From Serendipita indica DSM 11827 (lineage: Eukaryota; Basidiomycota; Agaricomycetes; Sebacinales; Serendipitaceae), in contig CAJVGD010000005.1 in NCBI GenBank assembly GCA_910890315.1, forward strand, positions 1,178,001-1,242,000: a DNA stretch of 64,000 nt. The letters are read 5' to 3'. Numbering within the stretch: position 1 is the stretch's first letter; each line of letters starts with the position of its first letter. Below the pieces are notes generated by a model. That model worked only from the letters and a program-made list of their open reading frames with translations. It was not told the DNA's origin and did no database searches. Below, one piece after another: positions 49,597 to 60,230 of this stretch. The translations under genes and the position numbers were made by a program.

Positions 49597-50448
49597 ATGG
49601 AGTCGTTCAACCTTCCACCCATCTTGCTGGACCTCTCTCGCAGCGTCCCTTTGGCCGTTGGTGTACCGTTTGTTCTAGGTTCTTTAAGCGGATTTCCGAC
49701 GGGAAATGTTGTCAATGGGCCATGGTATCAGGTTTGCTATCAGCTGCACCCTATTCTCAACCTGTACTCTCCTATTCGATCCCTTTTTTCAATCCAACCT
49801 GATAGCTTATATGGTTATAGAGTTTAAAGCGTCCGGCCTTTGAGCCGCCTCAGGCTGTATTCGGGATTGTATGGTGCGTGTCTTGCCACATCTGGTTTGC
49901 CATAATACACTTCATTCTAACCTTCATGGTGACTTAAATAGGTCTCTGCTCTACATGGGAATGGGATATGCCAGTCATCTTGCCGTCAAGGTCTACGACA
50001 ACAAGTCTCTGGCGTCCTCACGGTTCGCCTGCATTTCACTTCCAGCTCCAACGTCTGACATTAAAATATACAGTGAAGCTGTGTATACAGGTCTCAAGAT
50101 TTACTGGATCCAACTCGTCCTCAACCTCGCATACACCACTCTCTTCTTCTTCCTCAAAAAGGTACGCAAACCGTATATACTTATACAAGAACTGACGTAA
50201 TTTTCAGAAAGGACTGGCTCTCCTCGACATGACGGCTCTCATCTCGTTGGTCTACTGGATGACCGTAAGTGCCCAAACACACCTAGATGGAAGAAGCTGA
50301 CAGTCCCAAGTACACCTTGCATGGTGCAACAGACGGACAGACGACTCCATTCCTCGCGCCTTATTGCGCTTGGCTGTCCTTTGCGACATACCTCAGCTTT
50401 CAGTTTTGGCGTCTGAACCTCGGCCGTCCCAATGTCAAAAAGGACTAG
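49597..50448 (+). CDS. TspO/MBR family membrane protein, copy C
   Basis: Starts MESFNLPPILLDLSRSVPLA. Then GFPTGNVVNGPWYQ, LKRPAFEPPQAVFGIVW, SLLYMGMGYASHLAVKVYDN, EAVYTGLKIYWIQLVLNLAY, TTLFFFLKK|KGLALLDMTALISL, YTLHGATDGQTTPFLAPYCA and SFQFWRLNLGRPNVKKD. It is the most diverged of the three: SLLYM replaces PILYA, and there is an extra intron-separated segment after GPWYQ. Its upstream region lacks the CRE palindrome of A and B. It may be regulated differently. Confidence 0.88.
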
Positions 50449-50655
50449 GATGCCACAAAGTTCACGATCAACCTTACTTGCTCATACGCAAGCTAAGTTA
50501 TGAAAGAACTTGATTCCAATGGGGTTATCCAAGAAAAAAAAATACAGTCCAGGGGAAAGGGTGTCGCAAAAATGTATATCGGTTCAAAAGAGCAAATGAA
50601 AATAACGTTGGGTGTCGCTTGGGGGTTGGTAATGAGGTTTCGTAGCGGGCATCGT

Positions 50656-51996
50656 TTAGTCGTAGTAGATAGGCGAGCGAATCGTTGGTAGGCTGAGGAT
50701 GAGCGTCGTGCCGTCGTCGGACTCACGAACTTGGATGGCCTGACTAGAAAGAGAGGTCAGATGCGCAGATACAAACTCGACCGACTTACGCTTTGGCATA
50801 CTGGCGTAATGTGGGCTTGACCTTTCCTTTACCAGGGCCGTCGGTATTCTTTCCTCGTCCAAGTGTCACGACGAGCTCGCTTCCGCCAACTTCTTGTAGT
50901 TCCTTGAGAGCTTCATCACAAAACTGAATCGCCTCTGAAGCTTGTAGACCACGGAGGTCGATGCGTGACTTGTCTGGTCGTCCGTTGGGGTTGTAATCTA
51001 GTGCTCGGTTAGACCGACTTGTCAATCTCAAGATGAACAACACATACACTCAAAGATGGTCTTTGCAGCCTCCTTGTCCGACTCTTGCATACTCTTCTTG
51101 AGTGTCTCTGCCTGATGCTTTAACAAAAAGGCGCGTGCAACGTCGCCCTCTTGGAGGACCTGCTCGCGTTCGTGAAGCAAGTTTCTGCGGTTGATGTCGT
51201 CGTTTTTGGCCTGAGCTCTGAGCTTTCTGACAGTCTCCTTGACGAGATTCTTGCCGGGAGTGTGCGTGTCGATGGCATCCTGATAGACGGTTTCGTCATG
51301 CGTTGGCGTAGGTGTTGAGAAGGGCCCGATGTGTTCGTCGAGGCTGATGCTTGCTCGACGATACTTGATCGTCTCATCCGTGGAAAAGCTGTCTTCTACG
51401 CGCGTTCGTGAGCGTGCAGATGAGCTCAACATGCTCGAAGGAGCCGGTTGCGAATCTTCGGGCAGGGTGCGCAGGGACATTGCCGGCGTGAAAAGCACAG
51501 GTCTGTGCGATTCTTTGTCAATGTCGACAACATGATGCATGACTGGCCGTGGCGGAGTGAACACGCGCCGTGGGCTCGACAGGGGCGTGGTTTGCGCATC
51601 TCCGATTGAGCTAGCGCGAATAGTCGACAGTCCCCCAACAGACGATGCTGAAGAAATCTTGTGACCATCGTCTGAGACGCTATCGGCCGGATATGGCGAG
51701 TGGAACACGGGCCCGAGTAACAAGCCTCCAAGGGTGCCAGCCATGCCCAGAAAGACGTTGGAGGTTGTTGCGCTCGAGACAAAGTCAAGAATGATGCGGA
51801 ATACGAGCATGAGCGATGGATAGAGCGTCAGCCTGCGACGGTCGGGCAACGTGTTGGACAAAATCGCGCCCTCTAGAATCGCGAGTGCAAAGGCGACGGC
51901 GTCGAGGACATAAGGAGGATCTACTTTGAGATACGAAGTTCCAGCTCTGAGCAGCTGGATCGTCGCGCAGACTGCAAAGTCCCAGGCATCGGACAT
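50656..51996 (-). CDS. Smr-domain protein with N-terminal membrane segments
   Basis: Starts MSDAWDFAVCATIQLLRAGT at 51996. Hydrophobic stretches (VLDAVAFALAILEGAILS; VFLGMAGTLGGLLLGPVF) are followed by 130 disordered residues and a charged helix (LLHEREQVLQEGDVARAFLL). The C-terminal Smr domain is IDLRGLQASEAIQFCDEALK, ELVVTLGRGKNTDGPGKGKV, KPTLRQYA, then AIQVRESDDGTTLILSLP, ending SPIYYD. The H of the usual D-L-H-G-L motif is replaced by R (DLRGL). Smr domains are DNA or RNA nicking or binding modules. The combination with membrane helices is unusual. It diverges from GUT1 across 300 bp. Confidence 0.82.
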
Positions 51997-52296
51997 TTTG
52001 GTCGTTGGTCGGATGTGGAAGTGGCCAAGAGACAAGGTCAACAGTTGGACCCAACTGGTTACTATTCCCCGCAAATTATTATTCTAAAAAAACTAATCCG
52101 GAAGCTCATTCGGGCATCCAATCGAAAGCACGAGCCGCTCAACATTCACGGCTCTGTCTCTCATCCGGCCCGCTTCAAGCCGCCAGAGCGAAGAACTGCC
52201 CACATCGGGCAGCATATTTGATGCGACTGGAGACACCTTTGAATGCGCAGATTCCTTGGACCTCGCCTCTCCCATCTCCTCGTCACCAGACGCACA
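51997..52296. other. Divergent promoter region between the Smr gene and GUT1
   Basis: 300 bp between the two start codons. An A-rich patch (TTATTATTCTAAAAAAACTAA near 52075) may be nucleosome-poor. No coding pattern is seen on either strand. Confidence 0.4.
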
Positions 52297-54291
52297 ATGG
52301 GCTCCCTTCGTAGTGGACAGTTTGTCGGAGCACTCGACTGTGGCACAACGTGAGTTTCCATTCCGTACGAGTATCTGTTTAAATGACTGAGAAAGCCTAG
52401 CTCGACTCGCTTCATCATCTTTGACGAGCACGCCGCGATTGTAGCTCAGCACCAGGTCGAGTTTACTCAATATTATCCTCATCCGGGGCACGTATATTTC
52501 TTCATGCTTTTCACTTATCTGATGAGATGCTCGTAGATGGCACGAGCATGAACCGGAAGAGATTATTGGGACTGTACGGACCTGCATCTCAGAGGCGGTC
52601 AAGAACCTGGAAAAGGAGGGATGGGCTCGTGATAGTGTCAAAACCATCGGTATGTCTCGCCTATTGCCGACTTTGAATCTCATCTTCGCTAGGCATCACG
52701 AACCAGAGAGAGACATGTGTCGCATGGGACCGCAAGACCGGCAAATCCCTCTGTAGAGCCATCGTGTGGGACGACGCTCGCACAAAGGGTACGGTTGCAC
52801 ACTATCTCGACAAGCTCTCAACCGATGGTATCAAACTTCCGAATGGACAAATCCTCAAAGGAAAGGACGGTCACGAATATATTAAGAAGACAACTGGATT
52901 GCCTATTTCTACATATTTCAGCGCAATTAAACTCAAATGGATGATGCATCATTACCCACAGGTCGTCGAGGCTCACGAAAAGGACCAACTGGCGTTTGGC
53001 ACCGTCGACTCTTGGATTTGTTGGCACCTTTTGGATCCTGCACAGAAAGAATACGCCGAGAATGGCGGACTTCATATCACTGATCCAACAAACGCATCCC
53101 GCACGTTGCTCCTTTCACTTTCTGATCTCAAGTGGCACCCACCACTTCTCGAATTTTTCGAATTACGACCATCCATTCTCCCCAAACTCGTCTCTTCTTC
53201 GCAAATTTATGGCCATCTCTCTTCTACGGAGCTCAAGGGCGTCAGCGTGGCTGGGATTGCCGGTGATCAACAGGCTGCCCTCGTCGGCAACAAATGCCTC
53301 CAGAAAGGAGAGGCAAAATGCACATATGGAACCGGTGCATTCCTGCTTTTCTGTACCGGCAACGACGTTGTCAGAAGCCGACACGGGCTTCTAACCACTG
53401 TCGCATTTCAGCCGGGGGAGGGCACAAAGCCAGTCTATGCAATGGAGGGGAGCAGTGAGTAGATTCCTCTCAGTGATCATCTCTGTTGATGAGCCCAAAA
53501 TAGTTGCTGTGGCTGGCTCTGCGATCAAATGGTTGCGAGACGGCATCAAGTTAATCCGCAAGACGGCAGAAGTCAACACATTGGCCGAAAGCGTAGAGGA
53601 TACTGGAGGTGTCGTTTTCGTCACTGCCTTTGGAGGCCTTCTCGCCCCGTATTGGGACCCGACTGCCGCTGGGATGATGATTGGTACGCACTGACCAAGT
53701 CGAAGTTTCCTGCTAATAATCAAGTACAGGACTTACTTCGTACACCACTCCGGGACATATTGCACGTGCGACTCTAGAAGCCAGTGCGTTTCAAACGCGT
53801 GCCATTCTCGAGAGTATGCACCTTGATGCAGAGGAGCATGAAGATGCCGACCGCAAGTCGGAGGCCCCAAAGACTGACGCGCCCAAGCAAACAAAGGAAA
53901 AGGCTAAGGAGCGCACCAAGGATACTGAACTCAAGGTGGACGGTGGTATGACCAACGGCGACCTTGCGATGCAGATTCTTGCGGATCTTGTCGGATGCGA
54001 TATACTTCGACCGGAGATGAGAGAGTAAGTCGACTCTATTCCCTTTTCTTGTTGGGTCTGATCGGAATTCATCTTAGGTCGACTGCTCTTGGAGCCGCTC
54101 TCCTTGCTGGTTCAGCTATAAGTCTCCACGGATGGAACCTTGCCAAACCGGACACGTTTGCACAGGTCAACAGCAGCGGGAAAAGGATATTTCGGTCGTC
54201 ACTTGAGGATGGCTCGCGCGAGGAACGGTGGCGCAAATGGCAACGAGCCATTGAGCGCTCTCGAGGGTGGGATGAGAATAAGGAGGAGTAG
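52297..54291 (+). CDS. GUT1: Glycerol kinase
   Basis: Starts [18 protein letters not shown] with the phosphate-binding loop, then [24 protein letters not shown]-family motifs follow: [108 protein letters not shown], and [40 protein letters not shown] comes next, then [15 protein letters not shown] charged Lys/Glu insertion ([20 protein letters not shown]...) precedes KVDGG, as in other fungal enzymes. It phosphorylates glycerol to glycerol-3-phosphate with ATP. At least six short introns. Confidence 0.95.
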
Positions 54292-54876
54292 TTCTGGTCA
54301 CCAGATAGATGTGTAGTTGTAGGAAGAAAGCGCGTTAGAGACTCTGCCACGCGATTGTCAATTCCGGAGCGAGGGTTCGAGAATGCAACTGGTAGTTGGT
54401 CCCTGCACTGGGCGTTTCGGAACCAATGTCCGCATTCTATCAGATATGGCAACGCGTGCATAGAACAAAATTGGCTGCGAAGGCGGATTCAATGAGCGCG
54501 TCGTGCTTCCTCACTCAGCCTATAGAGTCGTCATATTCAATAACCAAAGTCTCCAATGCTGTCCTTTAAATGGAATTCCGGATTTTTCTGGATGGGTGCG
54601 TTCTGGAAGCTTCTGAGCCTCTCTGAATGGGCAATGAATGGGCTCCAACGCTCTTGGTTTGTTCCATTTAGGAGCCAAGAGTCAGGTGATAGCCCGGGGT
54701 TACCCGAATATTGGATTGGCCGTATTGCGAGCGCCTGCGGGTTGGGATGAACTCGTGCACTTGGGCCACTGGTGGGCATATTTCTATATATGTGAGACAA
54801 GCTCATTTGCTCTCAAGCACACCTGATCTTCCCTTTTCTCTTCAGCGACGACGCCCATCGAGACTCGACTGAAACA
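54292..54876. other. Intergenic region
   Basis: 585 bp with no supported gene. A plus-strand frame near 54556 is Trp/Ser-rich but has no homology I recognise and no splice context. It holds the 3' end of GUT1 and the promoter of the tiny gene downstream. Confidence 0.4.
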
Positions 54877-55197
54877 ATGAGTGAAGATACCCCACGCAGT
54901 CGTGAATGGTTCTTGACCCTTGAGCTACGCCCTTGTGGCTGGTATCAACGATGCGGCACGAATTCCTTGGTAAACATTTTTATTGTACAGAGATCCATGA
55001 GTTTGACATCTTGTGCGATACAGGGCAATCACTATTGCACTAGTAAGTTTGAAGATGGCTCGAAAGCATACCAATATTTGAACAGGTACGTCTGGGCACC
55101 AGGCTTATATCCTTTGGCTAATGATATTTCCACTCTATTAAGGGATGGGACAATCTATGTTCGCACCGCGGAAGGAAGAAAGTGGATGTGCTACTAG
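54877..55197 (+). CDS. Tiny spliced gene for a 70-residue protein of unknown function
   Basis: Three exons with clean phases. Exon 1 runs from MSEDTPRSREWFLTLELRPC to CGTNSL. Intron 1 is GTAAAC...ATACAG. Exon 2 starts GNHYCTSKFEDGSKAYQYLN, and intron 2 is GTACGT...TTAAG. Exon 3 is RDGTIYVRTAEGRKWMCY and stop. Both introns contain good branch-like CTAAT/CTTGT stretches, and the spliced product is rich in Tyr, Trp, Cys and Gly, like a compact folded protein. No family recognised. No signal peptide is seen, so a secreted effector is unlikely. The gene is too short and split to be found by ordinary reading-frame length. Confidence 0.6.
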   Translation: MSEDTPRSREWFLTLELRPCGWYQRCGTNSLVNIFIVQRSMSLTSCAIQGNHYCTSKFEDGSKAYQYLNRYVWAPGLYPLANDISTLLRDGTIYVRTAEGRKWMCY

Positions 55198-55621
55198 GGT
55201 CCTTTTGATCTCGGTCCAGAAAGACAGACCATGTAGTAACAAACGCTGGAAGTATCGCTGTTTCATCTTACCGCCCAAATTCAAGAGCTGCTTGTGACGT
55301 TAGTCGACGACGTGAAGGAGAGCATGAGCTAGTGGTGGATAATAATCGCGTTGAAACTATACAGTATTGGCAGCTCCACGTACTTGTAACAGCCAGTACA
55401 TGTTAGAGAAACCATCTTTAATTAGAAGACAAGAGTCTATTCAGTAAGGGCACACTTGGGGAGTTGATTTACAGTCGCCTTCGACTATCATCATCAAGAC
55501 GCTACCGATGACATTTGGGGGGCGTTGAGATGTTGCCAGTCTCCTCGCCCTCAACAACCATTTGACGCCGAGGCGCTGAGCAGCAAGGCAGCTCTTGTTC
55601 CCCACCATTTCGCCAAGAAGG
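55198..55621. other. Intergenic region upstream of the NLR gene
   Basis: 424 bp, no supported gene. The 3' part is open in frame with the NLR start but lacks a better ATG. It probably carries the NLR promoter and 5' UTR. Confidence 0.4.
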
Positions 55622-58600
55622 ATGTCAAGTTTGCGCTCACGCCTGAAGGGCATTCTTCGCATTTCCAAACCGTCGTTGCAAAAGACCAACAAGTCGACAA
55701 CCAGCCTAGACTTGGATCCCAATAAACTATCGACAACAAAAGCCAAATCGAAGAAGGATGACCTCGATTTCCTAGAGCTCGTGTCTGGGACTGATCCAAT
55801 TGTCGAGTGAGTAGCTTTGTCGTTTGGCGCACTCGCCCCTATCTCACCATCTCAGCATTGTCGCCATCCATGGCTTGGACGGCCACAGAGAACGTACTTG
55901 GACGGCAGAGAATGGCACATTGTGGCTCCGAGATCTTCTCTCGGTCGACATCCCCAATGCTCGTATCCTCGTGTATGGCTACGACGCTGATACTCGCAGC
56001 CAAGAGTGTGTCTCAACGCAGACGATATATCAGCATGCGGACAAGTTTGTCAAGTCTCTCATACGGCAACGTAGTGATACTCCACGTGTGAGTTATCGAG
56101 GCCTGCCTCGTCAACGTCTCCTCAACCCATCACAGCGACCAATCATCTTCATCGCGCACAGCTTGGGAGGCATAGTACTCAAACAGGTATTCCCATCCAA
56201 GTGCCTAGATGCTTGTCCTCATATTCGATTAGGCTCTTGTCCTTTGCCACGTCCAGACTTTAAGCTCGACAAATCAACTGCGGGATATATTGGTGTCTAC
56301 TCATGCTGTCTTGTTCTTCGGAACACCTCATTCCGGCGTCAAAGGTGTCGAGCTTCTCAAAACCATGAACAGGCTATTGTCAGTATACTTGAAGACGACA
56401 GAGGCTATCCTCCGGAACCTCAAAGAGAACTCCCCAGAGCTAGAAAATATACAAAACCTATACACTTCGGCGAGCGAGGAGATCCAGACCGTTCTGTTTT
56501 ACGAAGTGTATCCGACGCCGACCGTTGGCGGTAAAAGTCAAATAGTGAGTACAACGAAATACAATCGTTCTGACCCTGACCTGGCAGATTGTCCCGCATC
56601 ATTCGGCAACGGTCGCTGGAGATCGCCATGCGACTAAGGAAGGACTGGCTGCTGATCATTGTGAGATGGTCAAGTTCCCAGACACGAAACATGTCAATTA
56701 TGTTGCCGTTCTTTCGTACCTCAAACAGCATATTGAAGGGGCTATCCCCGCGGTGAAAAAGAAATGGTTGGCAGAGGACAAACACCGAGGTCTTTTTAGC
56801 CCTTATATTCCCTTTGAAGACTGACCTATGATCAGCTTTGACAAATGGAGAGAGCTTGTCGCTACCTGAGGTTTTCTTGCCGAAGCCTCGTCTCGCAGTG
56901 TCAAGGAACTATGTGGATAGACCAAGCATTCAATCCCTCATGACGCAAATTTTGCTTCCAAGTGGTCGTGCACGGCATCAACCACGGTGTATACTGCATG
57001 GAATTGGAGGGGCTGGCAAAACTCAGCTCGCCACAAACTGGATTCGGGAGCATGAAGATAGGTACGAAGTACTCAGTTATCTAGAGATCTCTCACATTTG
57101 AGTAGTTTCACTCGCGTGATTACCATCGACGCTTCCAGTCAAACTCAGCTGGAAAAAGATTTGGAGCTGTCGATTCGCTCTTTAGGCCCCGAGTATGCCA
57201 AAATGTCTTGGAAAGATGCGGTTTCGTATCTTGATGGCAAAGAGATAGGCTGGTTGCTCTTTCTTGACAATGCCGACTCGCCAGATCTCGATCTTCGCCC
57301 ATACCTTCCTGCTTCCCCGCATGGGACAGTTCTCATCACTACGAGAAATAGTGAATGCGTCGGCTACGCTCTGGATGGCGCAGTCTCTGTTCGTGGGCTT
57401 GAGGAAAGCGAGGCGGTCAAGCTCCTCCATACAACCGCCGATATTACACCCACATCCGACGGTGAATCCCTCCGAATTGTCAGGGAACTAGGAATGCTGG
57501 CGCTCGCAATTACCCAGGCAGGAGCGTATATTCGCAAGACGCGACGCCTTGATACATACCTCGACACGTTTCGCAGGCATCGAGATCAACTTCTGCGCAA
57601 GCGACCAGAGCTCGGGACGGAGTATACATCGTCGACGTATACTGCATTCGACCTGTCCTTTGACGACCTCCCCTCGAAGACGCAGGAGTTCCTGAAGCTC
57701 TGCGCGTTTCTTCATCACTCACTCATTCCTATTTCGCTCTTTGAGCAGTCGACGTTGCATGGTTTTGCCGCATACGCCGCTCTGGACAGCTGCCCTCCAC
57801 CAGAGAGTGACAAGACCTTCATCTCCGACCTTGAGCGGATAGTAGGCTCGACATGGGATGAGGCTGTGTTTCAGGAAATCGTTGATTCGGCTTCTCGTAC
57901 GTCGTTCGTCGATGTCTCGAGTGACGGATTATTCTACAGCGTGCACCCCCTCCTTCAGGTTTATATAAAAGACCGTCTTGATGAAGAAGAACGCCGACAC
58001 TACCTGAGTATGACAAGACAACTCCTGCTTGGTGCAATTCGGCCGGTGGACGGCAGTAATGTGCTACATTGGCAACTGCTTCCCCACGCCAATAATATAT
58101 CTCACACCATAAAGTCAGAAAGTGTGTCACATGCGCTGGCATTTCACAAACTGTACGAGTCCCTAGGTGACTGGAACTCGTGTCGAAAGCTGTTGGAACC
58201 TGCTGTTTCCCAACTACAACAGGCCGAAGGCAAAGGGCATGAAAATTTGATATGGATTATGGGCAACCTTGCTCAAGCATTAAATGGATGTGGTTTACTT
58301 GGCGAGGCGGAAAGAATGGAGCGAGAAGTCCTCACGCTGCGGCTTGACATCCTCGGAGGACGCCATCCAGACACCATTGCGGCAATGAACAACCTTGCAA
58401 ACACCTTGCGTGACCGTGGTCAACTGGATGAAGCAGAGAAGATGCAGCGAGAAGTCCTCACGCTGCGGCTTGATATCCTCGGAGGACGCCATCCAGACAC
58501 CATTGCGGCAATGAACAACCTTGCAGCCACCTTGCGTGACCGTGGTCAACTGGATGAAGCAGAGAAGATGCAGCGAGAAGTACTTACGCTGCGGCTTGAT

Positions 58601-59635
58601 ATCCTCGGAGGACGCCATCCAGACACCATTGCGGCAATGAACAACCTTGCAGCCACCTTGCGTGACCGTGGTCAACTGGATGAAGCAGAGAAGATGCAGC
58701 GAGAAGTACTCACGCTGTGGCTTGACATCCTCGGAAGACGCCATCCAGACACCATCATGGCAATGAACAACCTTGCAAACACCTTGCGTGACCGTGGTCA
58801 ACTGGATGAAGCAGAGAAGATGCAGCGAGAAGTCCTCACGCTGCTGCTTGACATCCTCGGAGGACGCCATCCAGACACCATTGCGGCAATGAACAACCTT
58901 GCAAACACCTTGGGTGACCGTGGTCAACTGGATGAAGCAGAGAAGATGCAGCGAGAAGTACTCACGCTGCAGCTTGATATCCTCGGAGGACGCCATCCAG
59001 ACACCATTGCGGCGATGAACAACCTTGCAAACACCTTGGGTGACCGTGGTCAACTGGATGAAGCAGAGAAGATGGAGCGAGAAGTCCTCACGCTGCGGCT
59101 TGATATCCTCGGAGGACGCCATCCAGACACCATTGCGGCAATGAACAACCTTGCAGCCACCTTGGGTGACCGTGGTCAACTGGATGAAGCAGAGAAGATG
59201 CAGCGAGAAGTACTCACGCTGCGGCTTGATATCCTCGGAGGACGCCATCCAGACACCATCAGAGCAATGAACAACCTTGCAGCCACCTTGGGTGACCGTG
59301 GTCAACTGGATGAAGCAGAGAAGATGCAGCGAGAAGTCCTCACGCTGCGGCTTGATATCCTCGGAGGACGCCATCCAGACACCATTGCGGCAATGAACAA
59401 CCTTGCAAACACCTTGAGTGACCATGGTCGACTGGATGAAGCAGAGAAGATGCAGCGAGAAGTACTCACGCTGCGGCTTGATATCCTCGGAGGACGCCAT
59501 CCAGACACCATCAGCGCAATGAACAACCTTGAAATCACTTTGCGTGATCGTGGTCAACTCGAGGAAGTGGAGAAAATGCACCAAGATATGCTCGCCCTGC
59601 AGCTTGAGACTCGAGGGCAATCGGCAGCAGCTTGA
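55622..59635 (+). CDS. NOD-like receptor: SesB-like hydrolase - NB-ARC - TPR array
   Basis: Starts MSSLRSRLKGILRISKPSLQ (ATG 55622); all exon phases join. The N-terminal hydrolase holds IVAIHGLDGHRERTWTAENG, NARILVYGYDADTRS, FIAHSLGGIVLKQ with the nucleophile Ser, and VLFFGTPHSGVKGVELL. NB-ARC has P-loop CILHGIGGAGKTQLATNW (57000-57023 is the GxxxxGKT core), Walker B GWLLFLDNADS, sensor GTVLITTRN, GLPL-like ELGMLALAITQAGAYI, and a winged-helix end with YSVHPLLQVYIK. The C-terminus is 11 TPR units, ten of them near-identical 42-residue copies of the type GGRHPDTIAAMNNLANTLRD. Fungal NLRs of this build sense non-self and can trigger cell death through the hydrolase. A 48-bp intron at 56088-56135 has no stop and is in frame, so its retention would add 16 residues before the nucleophile. 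Confidence 0.92.
58321..59600 (+). repeat. 126-bp coding repeats (TPR array) of NLR copy 1
   Basis: Ten near-identical units with period 126 bp (for example AACAACCTTGCA at 58388 and 58514). Differences cluster at a few codons: the residue before AMNNL (A, M, R, S), the residue after NLA (N or A), LR/LG/LS, D/H, R/H, and the first residue of xLDIL (R, W, L, Q). High DNA identity between units implies recent homogenisation or expansion. Confidence 0.95.
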
Positions 59636-60230
59636 TTGCCTTTGACACTTTATGTGGCTCGTACCCTATACAGGCGCAAACGACTCCGAGGAGGTCGTAA
59701 ATCCCCTGAAGGGAGACTATTGCACCTATTCAAGTCCCTGGTACCATCATCCTTGTTCTATAATCTCAATGGCACTCCTCAGATTTGTAACTTGTAGGCC
59801 ATCTCACGACTGATCTGGATTATATTTGCCGGAATTGTTTAAAGTATGTCTATCTTGTATATTCTTTCGGGTATAAATGGCTATATACTATCATCTCTTC
59901 ATCATTCTCATATGTTGGGCCCTTGAGCAAATATGGATGATAAGCAGGGAACAATCACCTGTGCACCTCTTTACTGTTCAGCGAGCTCGCGCACATGGCG
60001 GTACCGATAAGTGGGATTGTAACGCAACCCTGGCCTACAGTTGAGGGAACAGGACACTGTCTGATCTGTCCACCTAACCGTGGCAGACAAACTATCTGTC
60101 GATATGGAGTTGCTGAATTACAGTTCTTGTGAGGGGTTAGAACGTTCGTACAAACGTGAGACAGTAAACAGGTCAAAATTTTGTCACTCAGACAATAGGT
60201 TTCTGTTGCAATCCATGCATGTTTCGTATT
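59636..60230. other. Intergenic region between the converging NLR and seven-helix genes
   Basis: 595 bp with no supported gene. The first 402 bp are repeated at 63599-64000 as part of the tandem duplication, with scattered substitutions. Contains the 3' UTRs of both genes. Confidence 0.6.

Noticed and set aside
54556-54826. Two overlapping short frames with Trp-rich translations
   Set aside because: No homology recognised, no introns with good signals, and frames overlap each other; treated as non-coding.
58295-59620. 441-codon minus-strand open frame across the TPR array (and its twin at 62258-63583)
   Set aside because: It is the antisense of a 126-bp repeat whose length is a multiple of three; once one unit lacks stops in that frame, all do. 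Its translation is a simple 42-residue repeat with no independent signal.
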